Shown here piece by piece: positions 7,716 through 13,601 of a DNA stretch of 13,601 bases (its first letter is position 1; each line of letters opens with the position of its first letter). Location: NCBI GenBank assembly GCA_001798455.1, contig MGSI01000151.1:1-13601 (forward strand), given 5' to 3'. A program made the translations under genes and the position numbers. The notes below the pieces were generated by a model. It ran no database searches, had not been told where the DNA came from, and worked only from the letters and a program-made list of their open reading frames with translations. This DNA is from Deltaproteobacteria bacterium RIFCSPLOWO2_02_FULL_57_26 (GTDB taxonomy: Bacteria > Desulfobacterota > Binatia > UBA9968).

Positions 7716-8183
7716 TCACATGCGGCTGTACTTCGCGTCGATCCGTTGGCGAATCTCTTTAACACTGTAGCCTTGCTTTACCATGTCGGACGCATCCAGC
7801 GCCTCGTTCTGGCAGTAATCAATTCAGGTGGCGCCGTGGCTGTCCGTGAAGCACGAGAGCAGGCTCGAATGGCCCATGTGCTTGTCGCATTCACAGTAGC
7901 AGTAGATCTGGTCCAGGACCTCGGGGATCTCACTTGCTACCTGATAGGCCCGCGCCGTCTTCCCGACAAACAGCGCCGGCGAAAGCGGGGTTTTCGTCTC
8001 CCGCCGAACGTAATCGCCCGGCATCAGGATCTCGCCCTCGGCCAACCGCTCCGGGCTCCTCGCGCCAATCCAATTCCAGGCCAGCACAGCCAGGATCAAG
8101 CCGATAACCAGACCCGGGACCAGAAACCGTTTTCGCTTCCGGCGGTTCTTGTGAATTTCGTTACGCCCTTTCTTTTTTCCCAC
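7716..8183 (-). CDS. CYCXC/PCYCGC-family membrane-anchored protein, probable selenoprotein (Sec120)
   Basis: Predicted 155-residue protein: a basic N-terminus (K/R-rich 3-19), one TM anchor (about 20-39), then an extracytoplasmic domain. Redox or metal motifs are C-Y-C-E-C (C95, C97, C99), H102/H105, C111 within LLSCFTDSHGAT, then an in-frame TGA (7824-7826) read as Sec120, and C124. Downstream of the TGA the frame continues for 35 codons to TGA 7716-7718, encoding C-x-N-E-A-L and KEIRQRIDAKYS-like sequence, the characteristic end of PCYCGC-motif proteins. Without readthrough the product would lose this conserved end. A SECIS-like hairpin follows the UGA. GTG 8183 is chosen because it lies 2 bp after the citrate synthase stop with GGAAAGGGAAGGG upstream; a longer frame back to 8315 lies inside the citrate synthase gene. 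The family's function is unknown; a thiol/selenol redox or metal-handling role is inferred from the motifs and the iron-uptake neighbours. A nonsense mutation is the alternative. Confidence 0.85.
7787..7806 (-). promoter_or_regulatory. Candidate bacterial SECIS hairpin
   Basis: In the mRNA, starting 18 nt after the UGA, the arm CG-A-GGCGC pairs with GCGUCCG: seven base pairs including one G-U, with a single bulged A, closed by the pentaloop UGGAU. The loop starts 26 nt after the UGA and has G at its second position. Known bacterial SECIS elements have a short apical loop with an early G, about 16-37 nt from the UGA, so both spacing and loop fit. The hairpin is inside the coding sequence, as expected for SelB-dependent decoding. 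Confidence 0.65.
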
Positions 8184-8185
8184 GA

Positions 8186-9499
8186 TCAAACCCTTCCCTT
8201 TCCTGGATTGGCACCTCTGCGCTCCAGCGGCACAAACTTCCGTTGCGCCTCCCCGAGGTAAACCTGGCGCGGTCTGGCGATCTTTTGCTCCGAGTCGGAA
8301 AGCATCTCCTCCCACTGGGCGATCCAGCCGGAGGTCCGTGGAATCGCGAACAGAACCGGGAACATCTCCACCGGAAAGCCCATCGCCTGGTAGATGATCC
8401 CGGAATAAAAATCGACATTGGGGTAGAGCTTACGCTGGATGAAATATTCATCCTCGAGGGCGATCCGCTCGAGCTCCACCGCGATATCGAGCAACGGGTT
8501 CCTGCCTGTGACCTCGAACACCTCTTCCGCCACCCGCTTGATGATCTTGGCCCTGGGATCATAGTTCTTATAAACCCTGTGACCGAAACCCATGAGCCGA
8601 CCCTCGCCGGCCTTGACCCTCTTGACGAATCCAGGAACTTGATCTTTCGCGCCGATCTCAGCCAGCATTTTCAGCACCGCTTCGTTCGCCCCACCGTGCA
8701 GAGGCCCGTAAAGGGCCGCGGCCGCGGCGGCCACCGCGGAATAAGGGTCGACGTGAGAGCTGCCGACGCTGCGCATCGCGTTGGTGCTGCAGTTCTGCTC
8801 GTGATCGGCGTGAAGGATAAAAAGCACATCCAGGGCGCGCGCGAGGGTCGGGTTGGGTTGGTATTTTACTTCGCTCATCTTGAAGAGCATGTTGAGGAAA
8901 TTTTCCGTATAGCTCAGGGCGTTGTCCGGGTAGGAGTACGGCATCCCTCGACTGTGGCGATAGGCAAACGCCGCCAGGGTAGGCATTTTGGCGATCAGAC
9001 GATGGGTCTGCTTTTTTCGCGATTCCGGATCGAAGATGTTTTTGGCGTCGACATAGAAAGTTGAAAGGGCGGCTACCGTGCTGACCAGGATGCCCATGGG
9101 ATGAGCATCGTAGTGGAATCCATCCATGAATGTTTTGATGTTTTCATGGATGAAGGTGTGATACGTGACGTTATGGATCCACGCTTTAAGCTCGTCGGAG
9201 GTCGGGAGTTCTCCATAGAGAACCAGGTAGGCAGTTTCCAGATAGCTACTCCCTTCGGCGAGTTCCTCAATGGGATACCCCCGATAACGCAAGATCCCCT
9301 TATCCCCGTCGATATAGGTGATCCGGCTGTGACACGAGGCGGTGTTCATGAAGGCGGGATCGTAGGTCATAAGGCCGAAATCGTCCTCGGAGACCTTGAT
9401 CCGGCGGAGATCCAAAGCCCGGATCGTGTCATGTTCGATTGCGATTTCGTAACTTTTTCCCGTGCGGTTGTCCGTTATGGCAAGAGTATTCGTTCCCAT
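8186..9499 (-). CDS. gltA: Citrate synthase
   Basis: Condenses acetyl-CoA and oxaloacetate to citrate at the entry of the TCA cycle (cytoplasm). The 437 residues show the catalytic triad in conserved settings: H268 in GPLHGGAN, H307 in GFGHRVYKNYDPRAK and D363 in NVDFYSG. The H-A-D-H-E-Q-N segment (230-236) and the R-T-S-G-W-I-A-Q-W-E-E-M C-terminal block are also present. Length and an N-terminal beta domain with RYRGYPIEELAE (71-82) fit the Gram-negative hexameric (type II) form rather than the shorter type I. ATG 9499 has AGGAG eight bases upstream. The gene is 68 bp after the GltD-like gene and 2 bp before the selenoprotein gene, so all three may be co-transcribed. The tight junction with a membrane redox protein is unusual for gltA, whose neighbours are normally metabolic. 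Confidence 0.97.
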   Translation of the reverse strand: MGTNTLAITDNRTGKSYEIAIEHDTIRALDLRRIKVSEDDFGLMTYDPAFMNTASCHSRITYIDGDKGILRYRGYPIEELAEGSSYLETAYLVLYGELPTSDELKAWIHNVTYHTFIHENIKTFMDGFHYDAHPMGILVSTVAALSTFYVDAKNIFDPESRKKQTHRLIAKMPTLAAFAYRHSRGMPYSYPDNALSYTENFLNMLFKMSEVKYQPNPTLARALDVLFILHADHEQNCSTNAMRSVGSSHVDPYSAVAAAAAALYGPLHGGANEAVLKMLAEIGAKDQVPGFVKRVKAGEGRLMGFGHRVYKNYDPRAKIIKRVAEEVFEVTGRNPLLDIAVELERIALEDEYFIQRKLYPNVDFYSGIIYQAMGFPVEMFPVLFAIPRTSGWIAQWEEMLSDSEQKIARPRQVYLGEAQRKFVPLERRGANPGKGRV

Positions 9500-9535
9500 G
9501 GCACGACTCCTATGTCCGAAAACCGCTTACCCGGC

Positions 9536-9555
9536 GGCGGAGAGATCCCTCCACC
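9536..9555 (-). other. Hairpin in the GltD-like / gltA gap
   Basis: On the minus strand GGTGGAG and CTCCGCC form a 7-bp stem (one G-U pair in RNA) around a 6-nt loop, about 36 bp before the gltA start. No U-tract follows, so it is not a normal intrinsic terminator. It could be an mRNA stability or processing element, or chance. Confidence 0.35.
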
Positions 9556-9567
9556 GTGGCCGATATT

Positions 9568-11076
9568 TCACGCATAAGGTGCCTGGCTCCCTTCCCGCTG
9601 AGTTACCTCTTGTGTCCGCCTACAAAGGTACCCATCGATCGCCTCGGCCGCATCTCTCCCGTCCTTAAGAGCAGTCACCAAAAGGTCGGGCCCACGAACC
9701 GTATCTCCTCCGGCGAACACACCGGGCCATGAGGTCATTTTGTTTCCGTCTGTTTCGTAGCACCCGTCCTTCCTGACCTTGAGCTTCCCGCCGGCATCTT
9801 CAAGCGGGTTGCCATCGAACCCAAAGGCCAGAATGGCGAAATCCGTCTCGATCTCGAAGTTGCTCCCATCGACGGGGATCGGACTTCGACGCCCGCTCGC
9901 GTCGGGCTCGCCCAATTCCATCCTGATGCATTCGACCTTTCTCAAACATCCCGCCTCGTCGCCGATAAACTTCACCGGGGCTGTGTAAAAGGAGAACTCC
10001 ACTCCCTCTTCCTTCGCCCGCTTCACCTCCTGTCGGCTTCCAGGCATATTTTCCTCGTCGCGGCGATAGACGCACACGACCCGCGCCGCCCCGAGCCTAA
10101 CCGAACTGCGCAAACAATCCATGGCTGTATCGCCGCCGCCAAACACCGTGACGAGCTTGCCGTCGAGGTCGTCTCTCGCCCATTGTCCCTCGGGAAGTCG
10201 ATCCGGCCCAAGATTGTTCCGCACCAGGAAGGGGAGCGCAACGTGGACTCCCTGGAGATCCATTCCGGCGATCTTGGGATTTTTCGGTTTCTGAGCCCCA
10301 ATACCCACGAACACGGCTTCGTAGCCCTGGCCGAAGAGATCCTCGAGAGCAAGTCCGGACCCGAGCGTCGTATTGCAGCGAAACTCTATTCCCAAGCGCT
10401 TCAGGTATTCGACCCGACGCTCCACCACCACCTTCTCCAGCTTGAATCCCGGGATGCCGTAGACCAAAAGACCACCGGGGTGTGGCATGGCCTCAAAAAC
10501 AGTCACTCCATAGCCGCGCTTGACCAGTTCCTCGGCGCAGGCCAAACCAGCCGGGCCCGCCCCCACCACCGCCACGCGCTTATCTTTGCGCCACGCCATC
10601 TTGGGCCCAGGAATTCTCCCGAGCTTCTCGAAGGCATATTCATTGATGAAGCGCTCGACGGCACCAATCGCCACTGGCTTATTTTTGACCCCGATGATGC
10701 ATTCGGACTCACACAGCCGGTCCTGGGGACAGATTCGACCGCAGATCTCCGGCATGTTGCTCGTCAAACGAGAGATAGCTGCTGCCTGGAGAAATTTACC
10801 GTCCGCGGCCAAGACGAGCCAGTCTCTGATGCGATTGTGGAGGGGGCAGGCCTCTTCGCAGGGAGCAGGATCTTTGCACTCGACACAACGCTGCGCCTCC
10901 CGCATCCCGGACTCAGGATCATATCCACGATAGACTTCGCGAAAATCTCTCTTCCGCTCCTCCGGCGAACGGATGGGAGGATCGATTCTGGGGAGCTTGG
11001 GTCTCTGCTTTTTATCCGGCTTTTCCATGGTCATCACAGACCCGGACCGCGAATTTCCCTCAACGATCCCCAACAT
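9568..11076 (-). CDS. GltD-like NAD(P)H-dependent oxidoreductase (glutamate synthase small-subunit family)
   Basis: Flavoprotein of 502 residues that passes electrons from NAD(P)H through FAD and Fe-S clusters to a partner. N-terminal Fe-S cysteines: C64, C67, C73, C77 (CVECKDPAPCEEACP) and C112, C116, C122, C126. FAD site GAGPAGLA (172-179) with an E-A-M-P-H-P-G-G-L-L-V-Y-G-I-P-G-F block after it; NAD(P) site GGGDTAMD (313-320); C-terminal FAD contact GVFAGGDTVRGPDLLVTALKDGR around 452-474. This is the GltD/NfnB/DPD-N family. No large GltB subunit is nearby, so the protein may serve a distant GltB, work as an Nfn-type subunit, or reduce another acceptor. ATG 11076 has GGAAGAGG upstream; internal ATGs at 11034 and 11028 would shorten it by 14-16 residues without touching the domain. 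It begins the long minus-strand run and diverges from a LysR gene that may regulate it. Confidence 0.92.
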   Translation of the reverse strand: MLGIVEGNSRSGSVMTMEKPDKKQRPKLPRIDPPIRSPEERKRDFREVYRGYDPESGMREAQRCVECKDPAPCEEACPLHNRIRDWLVLAADGKFLQAAAISRLTSNMPEICGRICPQDRLCESECIIGVKNKPVAIGAVERFINEYAFEKLGRIPGPKMAWRKDKRVAVVGAGPAGLACAEELVKRGYGVTVFEAMPHPGGLLVYGIPGFKLEKVVVERRVEYLKRLGIEFRCNTTLGSGLALEDLFGQGYEAVFVGIGAQKPKNPKIAGMDLQGVHVALPFLVRNNLGPDRLPEGQWARDDLDGKLVTVFGGGDTAMDCLRSSVRLGAARVVCVYRRDEENMPGSRQEVKRAKEEGVEFSFYTAPVKFIGDEAGCLRKVECIRMELGEPDASGRRSPIPVDGSNFEIETDFAILAFGFDGNPLEDAGGKLKVRKDGCYETDGNKMTSWPGVFAGGDTVRGPDLLVTALKDGRDAAEAIDGYLCRRTQEVTQREGSQAPYA

Positions 11077-11477
11077 CTTCGCCTCTTCCGAGTTCGAGCC
11101 TCGTGCTTCATCTTGGAGAGATTACCGACCGGCCGACCTCGTCGCACGAACAACATGGAGCAATCCTTATGCCAGACTCTCGATTATGACCTAAGCTTAT
11201 GGTTTTACTCCAAAAGCTGATGGTCAGGGTCAACCGAGGAAGAATTCCGGTAAGGAAATCAGCACCTTTTATTCTCCGGGGCGCCCATAGAGATCACCTA
11301 ACAGGCAATAAGACCACGGCTCGAAAAAAGGTCCCTTCTCTCCGAAATTTAGGAAAATCACCCAATGTAAATTGCACGACTGGGAATTGAGCGGCGGGAA
11401 ATGAGCAAACCTGAGGAAGAAACCGTTGCCGGTAACTTATGGCCCCGCTTTTGCTTTAGCATCCTTGGCTAGGCACC
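11077..11477. other. Divergent intergenic region between GltD-like and LysR genes
   Basis: About 400 bp without a convincing gene. For the minus-strand gene a CATAAT hexamer (11183-11188) could be a -10 box about 107 bp before the start; next to it lies the near-palindrome ACCTAAGCTTATGGT (11189-11203), with a perfect TAAGCTTA core. CTTATG occurs at 11166-11171, 11196-11201 (30 bp apart) and 11436-11441. Before the LysR gene an imperfect palindrome GTTGCCGGTAAC (11425-11436) lies about 40 bp from the start. These are candidate regulator sites only. No tRNA, riboswitch or clear terminator was recognised. Confidence 0.4.
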
Positions 11478-12362
11478 GTGGACATCGAGACACTAAAGAT
11501 TTTCTGCGACATCATCAAACATAAAAGTTTTACCCTCGCAGCCGCCGCCAATTCTCTTACCCAGTCAGCAGTCAGCCAAAGGATAAAGGTCCTGGAGAAG
11601 AAACTTGGCATGGCTCTCATCGAGAGACACGGAACCCATCTAAAGCTTACCAAGGCCGGCGAGGTCCTCTACAAAGGGGCCGAGCGGATTTTGGCTGGGG
11701 CCCGAGAGCTGGAAGAACACATGAAGGAGATTAGCGGCAGAACGGGCGGATCCGTAAGAGTGGCCACTATCTATAGCGTCGGTCTCTACGAACTGGATCC
11801 TTTCGTGAAGCGTTTCCTCCAAAGCTATCCCGAGATAGAGGTTCACATCGAGTATAGCCGGGCCGATAAAATCTACGGCGACCTGATCAGCGGCTCCATC
11901 GATCTGGGGATCGTTGCCTACCCTCCCAACAAGCCGCAGCTCCGGTCGATCCCGATTAGCGACGACGAACTCGTGCTGATTTGCGCCTTAAACCACCCAT
12001 TGGCCCAATACGACTCCATCAGCATGAAGGAACTCGACGGACAGCCCTTTGTGGCTTTTGAGAAGGATATGCCTACTCGCAGGGCTCTCGACGAAATCCT
12101 CCACGCCCATGGGGTGACCGTCAGCCCCAAAGTCGAATTTGACAACATCGACCTGATCAAGCGCGCCGTCGAGATCGGGATGGGGATTTCCATGGTGCCT
12201 TCGACGACCGTAAAGTCAGAGATCGAGGCCGGGCTACTGAAGTCGCTTTCGTTCACCGAAGGGCCCTTTATCCGTCCCATTGCGGTCCTCTACCGCCGCA
12301 GCCGATCGCTCCCGCCCGCCGTGAAAAAGTTCATCTCCGTGTTGACGGAAAACCAGGTTTAA
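11478..12362 (+). CDS. LysR-family transcriptional regulator
   Basis: DNA-binding regulator of 294 residues. The winged helix-turn-helix fills residues 1-60, with the recognition region A-A-A-A-N-S-L-T-Q-S-A-V-S-Q-R-I-K-V-L-E, then a linker helix to about 88 and a type-2 periplasmic-binding-like effector domain (about 90-290) opening with SVRVATIYSVGLYELDPFV. The effector domain looks closest to the CysL/CbbR-like subgroup, but the inducer cannot be told. Start GTG 11478 gives the canonical M-D-I-E-T-L-K-I-F beginning; its ribosome binding site (AGGCACC) is weak. It is the only plus-strand gene and is transcribed away from the GltD-like/gltA run. Divergent LysR genes commonly control the neighbouring operon and themselves, so control of the minus-strand operon is a reasonable inference. 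Confidence 0.95.
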   Translation: MDIETLKIFCDIIKHKSFTLAAAANSLTQSAVSQRIKVLEKKLGMALIERHGTHLKLTKAGEVLYKGAERILAGARELEEHMKEISGRTGGSVRVATIYSVGLYELDPFVKRFLQSYPEIEVHIEYSRADKIYGDLISGSIDLGIVAYPPNKPQLRSIPISDDELVLICALNHPLAQYDSISMKELDGQPFVAFEKDMPTRRALDEILHAHGVTVSPKVEFDNIDLIKRAVEIGMGISMVPSTTVKSEIEAGLLKSLSFTEGPFIRPIAVLYRRSRSLPPAVKKFISVLTENQV

Positions 12363-12589
12363 GTTTCTCCCCACGACCGTTCGAGGATCTCGCCCGGGAC
12401 TACCAGATTCCACCCCGAAACCAGGCGGCCCGGCTTGCGGGCGCCTCTGTCCAGATAGTGAGGTTCAACTGGCGAGCAGACGACGAAACGGCTCGAAAGG
12501 CAAGCCCCAGGGCTATTTCTCCGTCCCGGATTCTCCCCCATCCCTATGGCACGCGGTTCGACCGTGCCTTCGTCTTGAGAGGAGGCCAT
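12359..12589 (-). CDS. Weak 76-codon ORF, hypothetical
   Basis: Starts immediately after the RES toxin stop (TAG-ATG) in the same frame and ends overlapping the last 4 bp of the LysR gene. It has no Shine-Dalgarno, is rich in G, P, R and E, and shows no recognised domain, signal peptide or TM segment. It could be a chance open frame in GC-rich intergenic DNA, or the remnant of a degraded gene. It is listed because it fills the only open stretch between the LysR and toxin genes. Confidence 0.2.
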   Translation of the reverse strand: MASSQDEGTVEPRAIGMGENPGRRNSPGACLSSRFVVCSPVEPHYLDRGARKPGRLVSGWNLVVPGEILERSWGET

Positions 12590-13141
12590 CTAAGGCAATG
12601 TAGCATGTAGATTGTTTGCTGGATCGTTAACGCTTAATGAGGCACTCAACCCTCTAAGATTCGCCTCAAAAACTGCAAGGTTTATGGCCCCAGGAAGCGC
12701 AAGAGACTCGAAAAGGAACCCGTCAACACAACCACTGGCTGCAGCACATTCACCGAGTTCTTGGGTTGGAGTTGGAGATGCTCCTGGTCCCGAACTCCTA
12801 AAGTTCGCCGAAAGTTCGTTCTTAGTCAGTTGTAATATCGCCAGTGTATTCCAGTCGTGCAAGTCGACGACTGCCCGTAGGTCAACTTGGACTGGTACAA
12901 TGGCAACGGAACGCTGAGGAAATCCAAAAGCCTGGACCTCGTGGAGGGCCGTCGTAATTTGTCCTGCAAAATATAGAACTCGTGCACCGCCTGCGACATT
13001 GAATCTATTGGCATTTATGGGACGTTGTTTACCTAAAGGGTCGTTGACATGTTTTGCAAGCATTGCGCGATAAAACGTATCTCGCTTCGGACGCGAAACA
13101 ACTTTCCGGATTGCGGCATCGAGTTGTGCTCCACTAAGCAA
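12590..13141 (-). CDS. RES-domain toxin of a type II toxin-antitoxin system
   Basis: Likely toxin of 183 residues. RES-domain toxins of this family deplete NAD+. Visible family features: F-Y-R-A near 23-26 (R25), D-P-L-G-K, the N-R-F-N motif (45-48; usually G-R-[WF]-N) with R46, V-L-Y-F-A with Y57, T-A-L-H-E-V with E68, and C-terminal G-F-L-F-E-S-x-A-L-P-G-A-I-N-L-A-V-F with S146. The conserved R, Y, E and S positions are all present, so the protein is probably intact. No ATG or GTG lies between the antitoxin stop (TAG 13163-13165) and the domain. The first usable start is TTG 13141, 21 bp after that stop, with only a modest GGGAA ahead. A weak start is compatible with keeping toxin below antitoxin levels. 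The gene follows the antitoxin in the standard RES-Xre order. Confidence 0.88.
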   Translation of the reverse strand: MLSGAQLDAAIRKVVSRPKRDTFYRAMLAKHVNDPLGKQRPINANRFNVAGGARVLYFAGQITTALHEVQAFGFPQRSVAIVPVQVDLRAVVDLHDWNTLAILQLTKNELSANFRSSGPGASPTPTQELGECAAASGCVDGFLFESLALPGAINLAVFEANLRGLSASLSVNDPANNLHATLP

Positions 13142-13162
13142 CTTGGTTTCCCGCTGCCTTGG

Positions 13163-13543
13163 CTATACCGAGAAACCTGACTCGATTTCTTCTAGAAGCG
13201 AATCAACGGCCCTCAGATCATGGTGTAAGATTTTTTCTTTTGGCGATTTACCCTCGAAGACATGGATAGGTGTCCGCAACCAGGCGCGCGTAATCCGGAG
13301 GTCATTATCCATTAGTTTGAGAAGATGAAAGATCACTGCAGCCAGTTCACTAAGAGGCTGCTGGTAATTTAAGGAGGCGCTAAAACGAGAAACCGTTGAT
13401 GGGTCTTTGTCCAAATACTGGGCAATTTCTTGTTGAGTCCAGTCTAAAACCCCTGCCAGCTTCATGGCGTCATAACGTCCTTCGTCGTCAATTGTCGCTG
13501 TGAGTATTTCTGAATAGAGAGGCCGTTTCATGTTCGTTTCCAT
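13163..13543 (-). CDS. Xre/MbcA/ParS-type antitoxin (DUF2384-like C-terminus)
   Basis: Antitoxin partner of the adjacent RES toxin, 126 residues. The first part holds a helix-turn-helix (about 34-55: D-W-T-Q-Q-E-I-A-Q-Y-L-D-K-D-P-S-T-V-S-R-F). The C-terminus carries the toxin-binding region A-W-L-R-T-P (87-92) followed by F-E-G-K-S-P-K-E-K-I-L and a final A-V-D-S-L-L-E-E helix, matching the antitoxin toxin-binding (DUF2384) pattern. ATG 13543 is chosen because AAAGGAGGG lies just upstream at good spacing. The open frame reaches back to 13594, but those 17 codons overlap the likely promoter. The protein should neutralise the toxin and, through its HTH, repress its own promoter. The pair is probably an accessory module unrelated to the iron genes. 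Confidence 0.9.
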   Translation of the reverse strand: METNMKRPLYSEILTATIDDEGRYDAMKLAGVLDWTQQEIAQYLDKDPSTVSRFSASLNYQQPLSELAAVIFHLLKLMDNDLRITRAWLRTPIHVFEGKSPKEKILHHDLRAVDSLLEEIESGFSV

Positions 13544-13565
13544 GGCACCCTCCTTTGCTAATCTG

Positions 13566-13594
13566 AGAGTATCCTTTTTGCATGATAAAAGCAA
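13566..13594 (-). promoter_or_regulatory. Candidate toxin-antitoxin promoter with operator-like dyad
   Basis: On the minus strand TTGCTT (13589-13594) and TACTCT (13566-13571) are separated by 17 bp and could be -35 and -10 boxes; the -10 match is poor, and GATACT two bases upstream is an alternative. A dyad TTGC-N9-GCAA (13578-13594) overlaps the -35 and spacer, a suitable place for autorepression by the antitoxin. A strong AAAGGAGGG ribosome binding site follows at 13548-13556. Confidence 0.35.
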
Positions 13595-13601
13595 GTAAAA
13601 T

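Noticed and set aside
8184..8315. N-terminal extension of the CYCXC gene back to 8315.
   Set aside because: It lies entirely within the 3' end of citrate synthase and has no sensible protein features; GTG 8183 has a good purine-rich site and gives a normal basic-plus-TM N-terminus.
8243..9064. 273-codon plus-strand open frame opposite citrate synthase.
   Set aside because: It is antisense to conserved gltA coding sequence, with no recognisable domain.
10183..11220. 345-codon plus-strand open frame opposite the GltD-like gene.
   Set aside because: The minus-strand protein has complete FAD, NAD(P) and Fe-S motifs; the plus-strand product shows no domain and is an antisense shadow.
11199..11390. 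63-codon plus-strand frame in the divergent intergenic region.
   Set aside because: No ribosome binding site, very basic random-looking composition, no domain; probably a chance frame.
1..13601. CRISPR arrays, insertion sequences, rRNA or tRNA genes (including a tRNA-Sec).
   Set aside because: No repeat-spacer pattern, terminal inverted repeats with transposase, or tRNA/rRNA-like sequence was recognised by eye on either strand.

Overview
The window looks like the chromosome of a Gram-negative bacterium of moderate to high GC. It encodes signal peptides, periplasmic domains and a periplasmic-facing ABC-exporter-like module. A probable selenocysteine codon implies a selenocysteine-decoding lineage. 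I cannot name the taxon; an environmental anaerobe or facultative lineage of the Desulfobacterota/NC10/Nitrospirota kind would fit, but that is a guess.

Most of the window (about 11.1 kb down to 1) is a long minus-strand run. Its order of transcription is: GltD-like NAD(P)H oxidoreductase, citrate synthase, a CYCXC/PCYCGC-family membrane-anchored protein with an in-frame UGA, a polyferredoxin with a periplasmic N-terminal domain, an FTR1 iron permease fused to a DUF2318-type Fe-S domain, two FtsX-like permeases, a LolD/MacB-type ATPase, and the first 273 residues of a sensor histidine kinase cut by the window edge. From the polyferredoxin to the ATPase the set matches the FTR1/DUF2318/FtsX/FtsX/ATPase module known from the P19 (Campylobacter cj1658-1663) and FtrABCD iron-uptake systems. 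No P19/Tp34-family protein is visible here. A 181-bp gap ahead of the FTR1 gene carries two phased TTCC-N7/8-GGAA dyads and may hold a separate promoter.

The most notable item is the CYCXC-family gene at 7716-8183. A conceptual translation stops at TGA 7824-7826. Beyond it the same frame encodes 35 more residues containing C-x-N-E-A-L and a KEIRQRIDAKYS-like end, the typical C-terminus of the family. A hairpin with a G in its apical loop, starting 18 nt after the UGA, fits a bacterial SECIS element. The gene is therefore best read as a 155-residue selenoprotein in line with an iron-uptake operon, giving a possible extracytoplasmic redox partner for the polyferredoxin.

On the plus strand, diverging from the GltD-like gene across a 401-bp intergenic region, lies a LysR-family regulator (11478-12362). 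The far end (12590-13543, minus strand) is a RES/Xre-type toxin-antitoxin pair: a DUF2384-like antitoxin followed by a RES-domain toxin that probably starts at TTG. A weak 76-codon ORF lies between the toxin and the LysR gene.
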